DNA of 64,000 bases from Sphingobacterium hotanense (GTDB lineage Bacteria; Bacteroidota; Bacteroidia; Sphingobacteriales; Sphingobacteriaceae): the NCBI RefSeq assembly GCF_008274825.1, contig NZ_CP030848.1, positions 372,001 through 436,000 of the forward strand. Reading direction: 5' to 3'. Both the position numbers and the translations under genes were made by a program. Under the pieces are notes generated by a model that searched no databases, was not told the origin of the DNA, and was given only the letters and a program-made list of their open reading frames with translations. Below, piece by piece: positions 47,246 through 56,122 of this stretch; the first letter of the stretch is position 1, and the number at the start of each line of letters is the position of its first letter.

Positions 47246-47675
47246 GAAAGTGAATTAAGATTAGGTAGAAAGGGACATTTTAGAAAACCATTGGCAACAT
47301 CGTTGTTGGAATAGGCGCGTTTTCTATCCCGACTATCTCTTGAATCTTGACTTATGGTAGCGATGCCTCGCTTACCATGACCTTGTTCTGTGCCTGTTTT
47401 TAACGATCCAATTCATATCGAGCCTCCAACTCTGCCATCTTCTCGTCGATACCCTATGTAAGCACTTGGGGTGCTTTGATTGCGTGTGCCTGTCGAGGTT
47501 GTGGCGATGGTTGCTTGCGTAGCCGCCTGATTAACAGGCTGACTGCCGAGCTGTGCTGCTCTTGGGCTCTCTTTGCCCTGGGTATTCAGGAAACCTGAAG
47601 CCCGTGATCACATACTTTTTTCATCTTTTCACGATACTTCCAGATCTCGTCCACATTAGGTTTGCCGCCAAATAT

Positions 47676-48086
47676 CTAATAATAAGTGATCGCTTGCTGG
47701 GTTATTACGTTAGCGATGTGGTTTGCGGCACTTGCTACATCGAGTTTTATAATGTTAAAACGTAGTTCCTGTTCAGCATTTTGTACAATATCGCTGGGCA
47801 AGGACCATGCTGGAAGAGCTTGCCCAGTTTTTTCGACTACAATAATTATTTTCACGCTGAGCACTTTGGAATTTAATCCGATTATAGCGCCCCCTGCAGA
47901 ATAAGTGCCCTGGAAGCCTGCTGTGACGTCCACCTGGGCATCCACCGTATGAATTCGGGTGTAATTGTTGACGGTTGGATTGGGGTGTTCCCATTGCACA
48001 GTTTCGCTATAAATGGCTTTCTGTCCATAAATCGAAACGCCGCTCAACGACATTATAGCTAATAGAAAGATAGTTTTCATAACCAT
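47676..48086 (-). pseudogene. Secreted hypothetical protein, probably truncated by a stop
   Basis: 136 residues with a signal peptide (MVMKTIFLLAIMSLSGVSIY, then GQ). No family recognised. It ends ...VITQQAITYY and TAG, but the same frame continues IFGGKPNVDEIWKYREKMKK for about 30 codons, and in a neighbouring frame GKESPRAAQLGSQPVNQAAT and more Gln/Ala/Thr-rich sequence down to about 47420. The longer protein therefore seems broken by a nonsense change and a frameshift. Function unknown. Confidence 0.55.
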
Positions 48087-48107
48087 TGATCTTTCGATAA
48101 TAATTGT

Positions 48108-48642
48108 GGACTTAAGGTAAAGTCAATTGGCTGTTGTCTAAGCGACGGGCGCTACTTTGATATCCAATTTTGAAATTATTACCTATTATGAAAAAAAGGC
48201 ATTGGAGGCCACGCGTTAGGGATGGGCGGAAGCTTCATATTTCCTTTTGGTATTGTGAAAGTGGCAAGTGCGAAACATAGTTCTTCCTTTCCAGATGGGG
48301 CCAATGGTGGCAATCCTGCGGGCTTTGTGCTCTCCTCCGCTGAGAATTCGATTTACATCGCCTGAGATACCGCACTTACACAGCACATGATCTAATCCCT
48401 TTATCCTTCAAGCTGGGGTTAGCCATCTTTCCGATTGGCGGTAATTTTACCATGAATGTACAGGAGGCTATTTACGCATCAGTTTTTTTGTAGCCTGAAA
48501 CCGTGTTCTTGGTGTGCATTATGATATTGCTGAACTAATCCAGATTGATCATGCCACCAGCAAGAAGCAGTTTGAGGAGCAGGGCAAGGATCGGATTCTT
48601 TTGGGAATTGGAGAGGAAATAGATGTTTATTTTAGACCGTGA
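48108..48642 (+). pseudogene. UPF0173 (UlaG-like) metal-dependent hydrolase, 5'-truncated and mutated
   Basis: Joining frames gives a clear UPF0173 protein: TGATLISNFEIITYYEKKGI, GGHALGMGGSFIFPFGIVKV, HSSSFPDGANGGNPAGFVL, then a TGA where family members have Gly before DTALTQ; next KLGLAIFPIGGNFTMNVQEA after a shift, and finally VLGVHYDIAELIQIDHATSK up to GIGEEIDVYFRP (TGA 48640-48642). The N-terminal part with the HxHxDH metal motif is absent, so it cannot be active. Its stop overlaps the GTG start of the next frame. Confidence 0.85.
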
Positions 48643-49388
48643 AAACCCCAATCTTAACAGACATTTATAGGAATTGGGAGGAAATAGGAAGATTTAAGAG
48701 TCGTGAAGAACTACAATTGGACCTTGAGTTGTATAAAAAGCTCTTGGATATCGTGCGGGTTGGAGATTCGGACCACTTTCTGTTCGACCCGTTTCTCCGC
48801 AAAATAGTGATGACCTCCGTTATGTTCGGAAACGTAGTTGTTCTACGTCCCGAAGAGTTGGATGTTGACTATCTGATGAATAACATTCATCCGGAGTGCC
48901 TTCCTGTGCTTGGAGATTTCGAAGCAACGGTGGCTGAATTTAAGAAGAGCTTGCCTAACGATAAGTTAACAAAATATAAATCGAGGTACAATTACCGTTT
49001 TCGAACAAAACGAGGAGAATATGTGCATATACTGCAACAGTCGAACACGGTGCTGGCCGATGAAGATGGTGCTGTTCTCAGAAATCTGGTGATCCATACC
49101 GATATTTTAGAAATTGCTCCCTTCCAGCGCATGAAACTCTCTTTTATCGACTTAGAGGGGGAGCATCGTTCGTAGATGAAAAATCGCACATGTTGTTCAG
49201 CAAAACTAAGGAGATATTTTCTAAAAGCGAACTACAAATACTCAAGCTGATGGTGCGGGGTCTGAATAGTGAATCAATTGTTTCGCAGTATTCATCCTAT
49301 CCACAATCACAGAAAAAGTATTCTGAAATCCGGTCGTTTGAACGTGCAGGAACTATTGGTGGAGCCGATAAGGCAAGATTGGGTTTAA
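48639..49388 (+). pseudogene. PAS-like/LuxR-type transcriptional regulator, frameshifted
   Basis: A 178-codon frame from GTG 48639 has a PAS-like sensor shape (NWEEIGRFKSREELQLDLEL, FRTKRGEYVHILQQSNTVLA) and stops at 49175. One missing base there would continue as VDEKSHMLFSKTKEIFSKSE and LQILKLMVRGLNSESIVSQ, the first half of a LuxR helix-turn-helix. A second shift near 49285 restores IHPIHNHRKSILKSGRLNVQ and ELLVEPIRQDWV, stop 49386-49388. Two independent frame breaks make it a pseudogene, ending about 175 bases before the IS element. Confidence 0.8.
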
Positions 49389-49564
49389 TCAGGTTCAGTT
49401 CCATACATTCCCGATCGACCTGGGTGGTCTGGAGAAAATCTGACCAACTATATTTTGAAGAACTAATGCGGATTACCTCGGGAAAATATAATTAAAACAG
49501 GCTATATCAAATGGGGATTTTCACGAATGATGCCAAATAATAATTAGAAGCATTGTCGTGATAA

Positions 49565-49589
49565 CAAAAAATGAGGCTGTCTAAAAAGG
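49565..49589 (+). repeat. IS left inverted repeat
   Basis: C, six A, TGAGGCTGTC, TAAAAAGG. Matches the reverse complement of the right end except TGAGGC versus TGAAGG. Confidence 0.85.
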
Positions 49590-49605
49590 TCTCTTAAAGA
49601 AAGAA

Positions 49606-49634
49606 CCCCGTCATTAAAAAATGGCGGGGTTTTT
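49606..49634 (+). terminator. Terminator inside the IS, upstream of the transposase
   Basis: CCCCGTCATT pairs with AATGGCGGGG (one G-T pair) followed by five T. Such hairpins shield transposase genes from read-through transcription entering from outside. Confidence 0.8.
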
Positions 49635-49687
49635 CTGTTTTTTTGTCCTTAAGATTTTGTATCTTAAGGTGCACCCAAAAAAACAAT

Positions 49688-51316
49688 ATGGCAAACATAC
49701 AATTCAAAGCGCTTCCATCCAATAGTCCGAGTCTATTTCCTGAGAATATTTTAGATCGTATTCCAATGAATCATCCGGTTCGTTTGGTGAGTCAGGTTGT
49801 TGATCAGTTGGATCTTGAACCTATTATCCGTCAGTATAAAGGCGGAGGCACCACTAGTTTTCACCCTAGAATGCTCATTAAGGTGCTGTTCTACGCCTAT
49901 TTAAGCAATATCTATTCTTGCCGAAAAATCGAGCAGGCCCTTCACGAGAACATCCATTTCATGTGGCTTTCAGGGAACAGTACACCTGATTATCGTACGA
50001 TCAATTATTTCAGAGGAAAGCGTCTTAAAGGACAGATACAAGAGCTGTTTGCCAGTATCGTTCGTATGCTACATGATATGGAGTATGTTAGCTTGAAAGT
50101 TCAATATGTAGATGGTACCAAGATCGAGTCTGTCGCTGGTCGTTATACGTTCGTTTGGAAGAAATCGGTCGAGAAGAATAAGGTAAAGTTAGAAGCAAAC
50201 ATTGCTTCGGTTCTTTCGGAAATCGAGGCTCAGATCGCCCAAGACCAATCTTCATTAGGTAATCAAGAAGTTAGCAAGGCCATCGATAGCAGTCAGTTGA
50301 AGGAAAAGATCGAAGCGATCAATGCCAAGTTCAAAGGAGCCAATAAATCTACTGATAAGCAACTTAAGAAACTTGAAGAGGACTATTTACCTCGACTAGA
50401 GAAATATGAAGAGCAACTGGAAGTACTGGGAGATCGCAATAGTTATAGCAAGACCGATACCGATGCTGTGTTTATGCGGATGAAAGAGGACCACATGAAG
50501 AATGGCCAGCTTAAGCCAGCCTATAATGCCCAAATCAGCACCGAAGATCAGTTCATCACCCATTACAGCATCCATCAAACAACTGCCGACACCACAACCC
50601 TGCCGGAACATTTGGAAGGCTTTGAGTGCCATTACGGAAAACAAAGCGAACAGCTTGTAGCAGACGCGGGTTATGGTAGCGAGCAGAACTATGAATTGAT
50701 GGAAAAACAGGGCATAACTGCCTTTGTCAAGTACAATTACTTTCATGTGGAACAGAAGCGCAAGCATAAACAGGATCCTTTCTCGGTACAGAATCTGTAT
50801 TACAACCAGCAAGATGACTATTATGTATGTCCCGCAGGACAGAAGCTCAGCTTTATCGGTCATGCAACCAGAGTTAGTGCCAACGGATACACAGCCCAGG
50901 TCAGCTGTTATCAGGCTCAGCGATGCGAAGGCTGCCCGATGCGCAGTGGGTGTCATAAAGCTAAAGGCGATCGGCTCATTGAAGTGAACCATAGACTCAA
51001 TCAGCTCAAGGATAAAGCCCGGGAAAGGCTGGTATCGGAAGAGGGAATGTACCATCGAAGCAAGCGCCCCATAGAAGTGGAATCCGTTTTCGGTCAGATG
51101 AAAAGCAACAACAGGTTTACCCGGTTCACAATGAAAGGACTGGAGAAAGTCGCTGTGGAGTTCGGATTGATGGCCATTGCCCATAACCTCAGAAAATGGG
51201 CGAAAAAGTGGGCAAACGATGTCTTCTTTGGGAATGGTTATAGCGATAAAACACTATATACAATAAAAATTCGAGTCAGGAGCGTTAAAACCATAAAATA
51301 TCGACTTACTGCTTAA
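49688..51316 (+). CDS. IS1182-family DDE transposase
   Basis: Start at ATG 49688 (MANIQFKALP); 542 residues. The N-terminal IS1182/IS5-type region (LFPENILDRIPMNHPVRLVS, FHPRMLIKVLFYAYLSNIYS) binds the ends. Catalytic residues are suggested by YVDGTKIESVAGRYTF (Asp about 142), LVADAGYGSEQ (Asp about 325) and EVESVFGQMKSNNRFTRF (Glu about 462). A Cys-rich stretch (CEGCPMRSGCHKAKGD) is typical of this family. The frame is intact, so the element may still move. Confidence 0.93.
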   Translation: MANIQFKALPSNSPSLFPENILDRIPMNHPVRLVSQVVDQLDLEPIIRQYKGGGTTSFHPRMLIKVLFYAYLSNIYSCRKIEQALHENIHFMWLSGNSTPDYRTINYFRGKRLKGQIQELFASIVRMLHDMEYVSLKVQYVDGTKIESVAGRYTFVWKKSVEKNKVKLEANIASVLSEIEAQIAQDQSSLGNQEVSKAIDSSQLKEKIEAINAKFKGANKSTDKQLKKLEEDYLPRLEKYEEQLEVLGDRNSYSKTDTDAVFMRMKEDHMKNGQLKPAYNAQISTEDQFITHYSIHQTTADTTTLPEHLEGFECHYGKQSEQLVADAGYGSEQNYELMEKQGITAFVKYNYFHVEQKRKHKQDPFSVQNLYYNQQDDYYVCPAGQKLSFIGHATRVSANGYTAQVSCYQAQRCEGCPMRSGCHKAKGDRLIEVNHRLNQLKDKARERLVSEEGMYHRSKRPIEVESVFGQMKSNNRFTRFTMKGLEKVAVEFGLMAIAHNLRKWAKKWANDVFFGNGYSDKTLYTIKIRVRSVKTIKYRLTA

Positions 51317-51372
51317 AACTCAAAAATGAAAACAGTAATGAAATCGCAAAAGCTATAAAACAGAAGAAGGTG

Positions 51373-51397
51373 CCTTTTTAGACACCTTCATTTTTTG
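51373..51397 (-). repeat. IS right inverted repeat
   Basis: CCTTTTTAGACACCTTCA followed by six T and G; complement of the left end with two mismatches. It lies 57 bases after the transposase stop. Confidence 0.85.
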
Positions 51398-51518
51398 TGT
51401 TATTTCAATGCCCCAAAACAACAATCGAAATTTAATTCTGATTTGAAATCTTAACTTCAATTGTGTCACTGCTTCATGACTCGAAAAGCCACCTTTTACT
51501 ATAATATTTTAATGCTGA

Positions 51519-51938
51519 TTAAAACTTCTCGAATTGGTTGAAGAAGAAGTTTCCTTCTATTTCTGCATTTTCGTCAGAGTCTGAACCGTGAACCGCATTA
51601 GCATCGATAGATTTCGCATATTTATTACGGATGGTACCTTCAGCAGCTTTTGCTGGATCGGTAGCACCGATTAATGTACGGAAATCTTCAACAGCGTTTT
51701 CTTTCTCTAAGATAGCAGCTACAATAGGACCTGAAGTCATGAAGCTTACCAAATCACCGTAAAAAGGGCGTTCTTTGTGTACTGCGTAGAAATTTCCAGC
51801 AGAAGTTTCTGTTAAGTGAATGTATTTCATTGCTACGATTTTGAAACCGCCAGCAATAATGTCATTTAAGATAGCACCAATGTGACCATTTGCAACTGCA
51901 TCTGGTTTAATCATTGTGAATGTTCTGTTTGTAGCCAT
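51519..51938 (-). CDS. ndk: Nucleoside diphosphate kinase
   Basis: 139 residues, the normal length. It moves the gamma phosphate of ATP to other nucleoside diphosphates through a phospho-histidine: His117 in NAVHGSDS. Other conserved parts are TMIKPDAV at the N-terminus, the [18 protein letters not shown] region and [14 protein letters not shown]. Housekeeping, cytoplasmic. A TAnnTTTG element 20 bases before the start suggests its own promoter. Its stop is about 120 bases from the IS right end, so the IS did not disrupt it. Confidence 0.98.
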   Translation of the reverse strand: MATNRTFTMIKPDAVANGHIGAILNDIIAGGFKIVAMKYIHLTETSAGNFYAVHKERPFYGDLVSFMTSGPIVAAILEKENAVEDFRTLIGATDPAKAAEGTIRNKYAKSIDANAVHGSDSDENAEIEGNFFFNQFEKF

Positions 51939-51958
51939 TTTACTCTAAAAATTTTTTG

Positions 51959-51966
51959 CAAAGTTA
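51959..51966 (-). promoter_or_regulatory. -7 element of the ndk promoter
   Basis: On the minus strand TAACTTTG is an exact TAnnTTTG match, 20 bases upstream of the ndk ATG. No well-spaced -33 TTTG seen. Confidence 0.55.
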
Positions 51967-52227
51967 CGCTTTCCCCACAATAATTAAACTGTAATGCTGT
52001 TAAAAGTCCCTCTTTTTTTCTGAAAGTGTCTGTTTTTAAAGCGGATTGCTATGGATGAAGAGAGAGGGCATATCCTCAATACTAAGTAGGAATCTAAATA
52101 TTCAAAGACTGATTTGCTGCTTTTTATCGGTTTAAACCCCAGTTTTAATGTATTTTGGCAAGTTATTTGTTTAAACAGTGGAAACATTGCTACACAAAGT
52201 TTATAAATCACAAACACTTTAATTAAT

Positions 52228-52749
52228 ATGAAAAAAATCATTTTGCCTATTTTAATGTCATTCGGATTCCTTTTTGCTTTTACGGGGGCACAGGCACAGA
52301 CGCCTTATCGTACCGCATTAGGCTTAGGTATTGACGCTGGAGATGGACAAACGTTGTTTGGTCCGCAGATCAAACACAGTTTTGGAGGTTACAATGCCGG
52401 TAATGCACAGCTATTGTTCGGTGATCATATCACGGTTTTGGGCGTTGATTATTCTTACAATCAGCGTATTTCGGGTGCTAGGGGCCTATCATGGTATATT
52501 GGCGTTGGTCCACAATTATCGTTCATCGATCATGGGAAATGGGATGATGATTGGTTTGACGACGATGATCGTTGGGATGCAGACAATCACGTAGACGTGG
52601 CGATCCGCCCGGCAGTAGGTTTGGAATTCAGAATTCCTTCAACACCATTAGCCATGCATTTTGATTGGAAGCCTTGGTGGAATCTTTCGCACAGCTCACA
52701 TTTTGAGCCAGGAAGATTTTCATTAGGATTCAAGTTCGTGCTGAAGTAG
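52228..52749 (+). CDS. Small outer-membrane beta-barrel-like protein
   Basis: 173 residues; signal peptide ends TGAQAQ. The mature part alternates in beta-barrel style (YRTALGLGIDAGDG, GLSWYIGVGPQLSFIDHG, VDVAIRPAVGLEFRIP) and ends with FSLGFKFVLK, a typical C-terminal barrel strand. One loop is strongly acidic with Trp (WDDDWFDDDDRWDADN), perhaps a metal or cation-binding loop facing outside. No closer family recognised. Followed by the ispH promoter. Confidence 0.8.
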   Translation: MKKIILPILMSFGFLFAFTGAQAQTPYRTALGLGIDAGDGQTLFGPQIKHSFGGYNAGNAQLLFGDHITVLGVDYSYNQRISGARGLSWYIGVGPQLSFIDHGKWDDDWFDDDDRWDADNHVDVAIRPAVGLEFRIPSTPLAMHFDWKPWWNLSHSSHFEPGRFSLGFKFVLK

Positions 52750-52773
52750 ACAATAGAATTATAGTTCAAGATA

Positions 52774-52803
52774 TTGTTTAGTAGACGCTAAACCGTAACT
52801 TTG
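52774..52803 (+). promoter_or_regulatory. Promoter of ispH
   Basis: TTG at 52774-52776 and TAACTTTG at 52796-52803 are separated by 19 bases, the Bacteroidota -33/-7 arrangement. The ispH ATG follows four bases later, giving an almost leaderless transcript. Confidence 0.6.
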
Positions 52804-52807
52804 TAGT

Positions 52808-53656
52808 ATGTCGAAGAACCTGCAAGTGACCATAGATAAAGATTCCGGCTTTTGTTTCGGAGTTGTGTATGCCATTGATATGGCAGAAGAGATTCTGGAT
52901 GAAGAGGGCTATCTTTATTGTTTGGGAGATATTGTGCACAATGATGAGGAAGTCGCTAGGCTAAAAGCCAAAGGACTTCGCATTATTTCACATGACGACT
53001 TGCAGACGCTTCACAATGAAAAGGTGCTGATCCGTGCTCACGGAGAGGCGCCTGAAACCTATCGCATCGCGCTGGAAAACAATATTACGCTGATTGATGC
53101 CTCATGCCCGGTGGTGTTGAAACTTCAAAACCGTATCAAAACCTCCCATGATGACCAGGAGAAAATCCTGATCTTCGGAAAGCATGGCCATGCTGAAGTG
53201 ATCGGCTTGCAAGGGCAGACGAACAATGAGGCTATTGTATTTCAGGATATCGAGGAGCTCGATAATGTGGAATTACCGGCTAAATTCACCTTGTATAGCC
53301 AGACAACCAAGTCGGTAGATCGTTTCTATCAGATCAAAGATGAACTATTGCGTCGCGGTTATGAGGTGAAAGCAAATGATACAATCTGTCGCCAGGTCTC
53401 CAATCGCTATGAAGATCTAGGTAATTTTGCTGAGCAATACGATAAGATCATCTTTGTGTCAGGTAAAAAATCATCTAATGGTAAAGTCTTGTTTGAAGTT
53501 TGTAAACAAGTCAACCCGGAAACCCACTTTATTTCCGATCCGGCTGAGTTGGAAAGCAGTTTATTTGCTGACAATGAAACTGTAGGTATCTGTGGAGCTA
53601 CATCGACTCCGATGTGGTTGATGAAGAAAGTGAAAGAGACTATTGAGTCTTATTAA
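52808..53656 (+). CDS. ispH: 4-hydroxy-3-methylbut-2-enyl diphosphate reductase (LytB)
   Basis: 282 residues. The last step of the MEP pathway, reducing HMBPP to isopentenyl and dimethylallyl diphosphate with a [4Fe-4S] cluster. The three cluster cysteines are Cys16 (GFCFGV), Cys100 (DASCPVV) and Cys194 (DTICRQVSNRY). FGKHGHAEVIGLQGQT and SGKKSSNG, CGATSTP are also conserved. Cytoplasmic and essential in organisms that use this pathway. hemH follows co-directionally after 71 bases. Confidence 0.98.
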   Translation: MSKNLQVTIDKDSGFCFGVVYAIDMAEEILDEEGYLYCLGDIVHNDEEVARLKAKGLRIISHDDLQTLHNEKVLIRAHGEAPETYRIALENNITLIDASCPVVLKLQNRIKTSHDDQEKILIFGKHGHAEVIGLQGQTNNEAIVFQDIEELDNVELPAKFTLYSQTTKSVDRFYQIKDELLRRGYEVKANDTICRQVSNRYEDLGNFAEQYDKIIFVSGKKSSNGKVLFEVCKQVNPETHFISDPAELESSLFADNETVGICGATSTPMWLMKKVKETIESY

Positions 53657-53711
53657 TCGTCATCTTATTTTAATATTCTATAGCAGGGCCTCTTTTGCTA
53701 TAATTAATAGT

Positions 53712-53719
53712 TATTTTTG
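53712..53719 (+). promoter_or_regulatory. -7 element upstream of hemH
   Basis: TATTTTTG matches TAnnTTTG eight bases before the hemH ATG. The nearest TTTG (53694-53697) is only 14 bases upstream, closer than usual. Confidence 0.45.
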
Positions 53720-53727
53720 CTCTTCAT

Positions 53728-54762
53728 ATGAGGAATAAAGCTAAAAAGGGGGTGCTGTTAGTGCAATTGGGGACGCCTGACTCACCTGCTAAAAGTGATG
53801 TTAAACGATATTTAACACAATTTTTGATGGATCCGCGTGTTATGGATATTCCCTATATCTCCAGAACACTATTGGTGAAAGGTATTATTGTTCCGAAGCG
53901 ATCCGGCAATTCTGCTGCGACCTATTCTAGTATTTGGGATAATGAAGCAGGTTCACCCTTAATGACGTACAGCCTATACCAGCAAAAGAAATTACAGGAA
54001 GTATTAGGCAATGAATATCATGTCGAATTGGCGATGCGGTATCAGAACCCTTCGATAGACAATGCGCTAGCGAAAATGGAGGCCATGCTGCTTGAGTCAA
54101 TAACCGTTATTCCTTTATTTCCCCAGTATGCCTCAGCAACAACTGGTTCTGTTATCGATAAAGTAATGGAGATTATGCGCAGTTGGCAATTTATTCCGAA
54201 GATAAACTTCGTCAGCAGCTATTACGATGATCCTTTGATGATTGAGGTCATAGCAGAGCATGCTTTAAAGCATGATTTGGCATCTTTTGATCATTTCCTA
54301 TTTAGTTATCATGGCCTTCCGGTTCGTCAACTAGGCAAGGTGCATGCAAGCGGCGATGTGAAATGTCCAGACTTTGGTTGTGATCATTGTAAGACAGAGG
54401 CTAATCCATATTGCTATCTGTCGCACTGCTATGCAACCACACGTGCCATTACAGAGAAATTAAACCTACCAAAAGATAAGTTCACCGTTTGCTTTCAATC
54501 TCGCTTGGGTAAGACGCCTTGGATTCAACCATACACATCTGACACCCTTCACAAATTAGCCCAGAGCGGGGCAAAGCGTATTTTAGTATTCAGCCCTGCC
54601 TTCGTTGCAGATTGTATCGAAACGATCGACGAGATTCAGGTTGAATATGCTAACGAGTTTAAAGCATTGGGTGGAGAAGAGGTGCATATGGTAGAAAGCT
54701 TGAACAGAAATCCTAAATGGATTGAAACGCTGCGCAGGTTGGTGTTAGCAAACAATAATTAA
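53728..54762 (+). CDS. hemH: Ferrochelatase
   Basis: 344 residues. It inserts Fe2+ into protoporphyrin IX as the last step of protohaem synthesis. Visible motifs: VLLVQLGTPDSP at the N-terminus, FPQYASATTGS, the catalytic His195 in FSYHGLPVRQ, FQSRLGKTPWIQPYT and FVADCIETIDEI. A Cys-rich stretch (KCPDFGCDHCKTE, then CYLSHC) could carry an Fe-S cluster or be structural. The membrane phosphoesterase gene begins two bases after the stop, implying co-transcription. Confidence 0.98.
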   Translation: MRNKAKKGVLLVQLGTPDSPAKSDVKRYLTQFLMDPRVMDIPYISRTLLVKGIIVPKRSGNSAATYSSIWDNEAGSPLMTYSLYQQKKLQEVLGNEYHVELAMRYQNPSIDNALAKMEAMLLESITVIPLFPQYASATTGSVIDKVMEIMRSWQFIPKINFVSSYYDDPLMIEVIAEHALKHDLASFDHFLFSYHGLPVRQLGKVHASGDVKCPDFGCDHCKTEANPYCYLSHCYATTRAITEKLNLPKDKFTVCFQSRLGKTPWIQPYTSDTLHKLAQSGAKRILVFSPAFVADCIETIDEIQVEYANEFKALGGEEVHMVESLNRNPKWIETLRRLVLANNN

Positions 54763-54764
54763 AG

Positions 54765-56021
54765 ATGTTACAATTAAATACAGTTCTATTATTCATACTG
54801 GACTTTTACATATTTTTCGCCCTTCGGGCGACCAATATCAAGTTCGTAACGACAAAATGGTTTACCTATTTGTGGTGGGGGTATTCTATATCCTTGCTTA
54901 TAGGACTGTTTATTTCTTTTCAATACAGTATTCCACTGATGTATCGCTCGATTATTCTTGTTGCTTTCTTTATGACGGCGGTTAGCAAGTTTATCTTTGC
55001 GGCGGTATTGATTATTGATGATATCAGGCGAGGGGGGATATGGCTGTCCCGTATATTCAGCCCTAAAAAGGTAACGCATTTAGAAGAAAATATCGAGGAA
55101 CTTGAAAAGCCGCTTCCGGAAGTTCCTAAAAATGGGATCTCCAGATCGGAGTTTCTCATGAAGTCTGGGATATTAGTCGCTGCACTTCCGATGTTACCCT
55201 TGGCATGGGGCGTAATTTCGACGGCATATGACTATAGGATCCGTCGTCAAAAATTAGTATTGCCTAATCTTCCCAAAGCCTTCCATGGGCTTAAGATAGC
55301 ACAGATATCCGACGTGCACTCGGGCTCATTCTACAATAAAAAAGCCGTGCAAGGTGGTATCGAGATGTTATTAGGGGAAAAGCCAGATATGATTTTTTTT
55401 ACTGGAGACTTAGTGAACAATGTGGCTTCCGAAATGAGAGATTACCAAGATATCTTCTCTAAATTGCACGCCGATTTGGGAGTGTTCTCCACCCTAGGAA
55501 ATCACGATTATGGCGATTATTACTACGGCAAGGAAGACTCTCCAGCAAAGCGTAAGAACCTTCAAGATGTTATTGATACGCATAAAGTGATGGGCTGGGA
55601 TTTGTTGATGGACGAAAATAGAACCATTAAAATGGGAGCAGACGAGTTATCCATAGTTGGTGTGCAAAACTGGGGTACTGGTCGTTTTCCTAAAAAAGGC
55701 GATTTGAAGAAAGCACTGATGGGCACGGAAGAAAAACCGATAAAACTATTGCTGTCACATGATCCTTCTCATTGGCGTGCGGAAGTGTTGGACACCGATG
55801 TCGATGCCATGTTTGCCGGCCATACGCATGGGATGCAGTTTGGTGTACGTGGCGAGAACTTCCAATGGTCCCCGGCAAAGTATATTTACAAAGAATGGGC
55901 CGGCCTTTACAAAGAAGGAAACAGCCAGTTGTATGTTAATACTGGCTATGGATTTTTAGGCTATCCAGGCCGTGTCGGTATTGCGCCAGAGATTACCATC
56001 TTCGAGTTGGCAAGCACATAA
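54765..56021 (+). CDS. Membrane-anchored metallophosphoesterase (YkuE-like)
   Basis: 418 residues. Three or four hydrophobic helices occupy roughly 5-95, and a further one (SGILVAALPMLPLAWGVIS) follows RSEFLMK near 140. The calcineurin-like domain then shows IAQISDVHSGS, FFTGDLVNN, LGNHDYGDYYYG, LLSHDPSHW and FAGHTHGMQFG, the complete set of metal-binding motifs. Such YkuE-like proteins act at the outer face of the membrane on phosphoesters, possibly lipid A or UDP-sugar lipids; the substrate here is unknown. Downstream of hemH in one transcript. Confidence 0.92.
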   Translation: MLQLNTVLLFILDFYIFFALRATNIKFVTTKWFTYLWWGYSISLLIGLFISFQYSIPLMYRSIILVAFFMTAVSKFIFAAVLIIDDIRRGGIWLSRIFSPKKVTHLEENIEELEKPLPEVPKNGISRSEFLMKSGILVAALPMLPLAWGVISTAYDYRIRRQKLVLPNLPKAFHGLKIAQISDVHSGSFYNKKAVQGGIEMLLGEKPDMIFFTGDLVNNVASEMRDYQDIFSKLHADLGVFSTLGNHDYGDYYYGKEDSPAKRKNLQDVIDTHKVMGWDLLMDENRTIKMGADELSIVGVQNWGTGRFPKKGDLKKALMGTEEKPIKLLLSHDPSHWRAEVLDTDVDAMFAGHTHGMQFGVRGENFQWSPAKYIYKEWAGLYKEGNSQLYVNTGYGFLGYPGRVGIAPEITIFELAST

Positions 56022-56052
56022 CCTAGCTTATAACCTTCGTATTTCATTAGAT

Positions 56053-56097
56053 GAACACAGAAAACTTGATGTTTTTCGCACAAGATTTTCTGTGTTC
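56053..56097. terminator. Bidirectional terminator between convergent operons
   Basis: GAACACAGAAAACTTG (56053-56068) pairs with CAAGATTTTCTGTGTTC (56081-56097) with a single bulged A. It separates the hemH operon from the ABC transporter operon. Confidence 0.8.
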
Positions 56098-56122
56098 TCA
56101 GCTGATTCCTATATGAATCGTA

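Larger units (their letters stand above)
49565..51397 (+). mobile_element. IS1182-type insertion sequence, apparently complete
   Basis: About 1.83 kb bounded by 25-base inverted repeats (49565-49589 and 51373-51397) differing at two positions, with one intact transposase gene. Flanks beyond the repeats also share an imperfect ATAAC/GTTAT, so the exact ends and target duplication are uncertain. It has landed at the edge of the decayed region. Confidence 0.85.

Noticed and set aside
47282..47640. Decayed minus-strand sequence considered as a conjugative-transposon tra gene
   Set aside because: Fragments are Gln/Ala/Thr-rich but carry no Tra-specific motif, so only a broken secreted protein is claimed.
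48290..48370. GGNPAGF stretch first read as a PhzF-family (phenazine biosynthesis) remnant
   Set aside because: Reading all frames across 48108-48642 gives HSSSFPDG, GNFTM and GVHYD segments in the order of a UPF0173 metal-dependent hydrolase, which explains the motif better.
50396..51184. 262-codon minus-strand frame inside the transposase
   Set aside because: It is the shadow of the intact IS1182 transposase on the opposite strand; composition follows the transposase codons.
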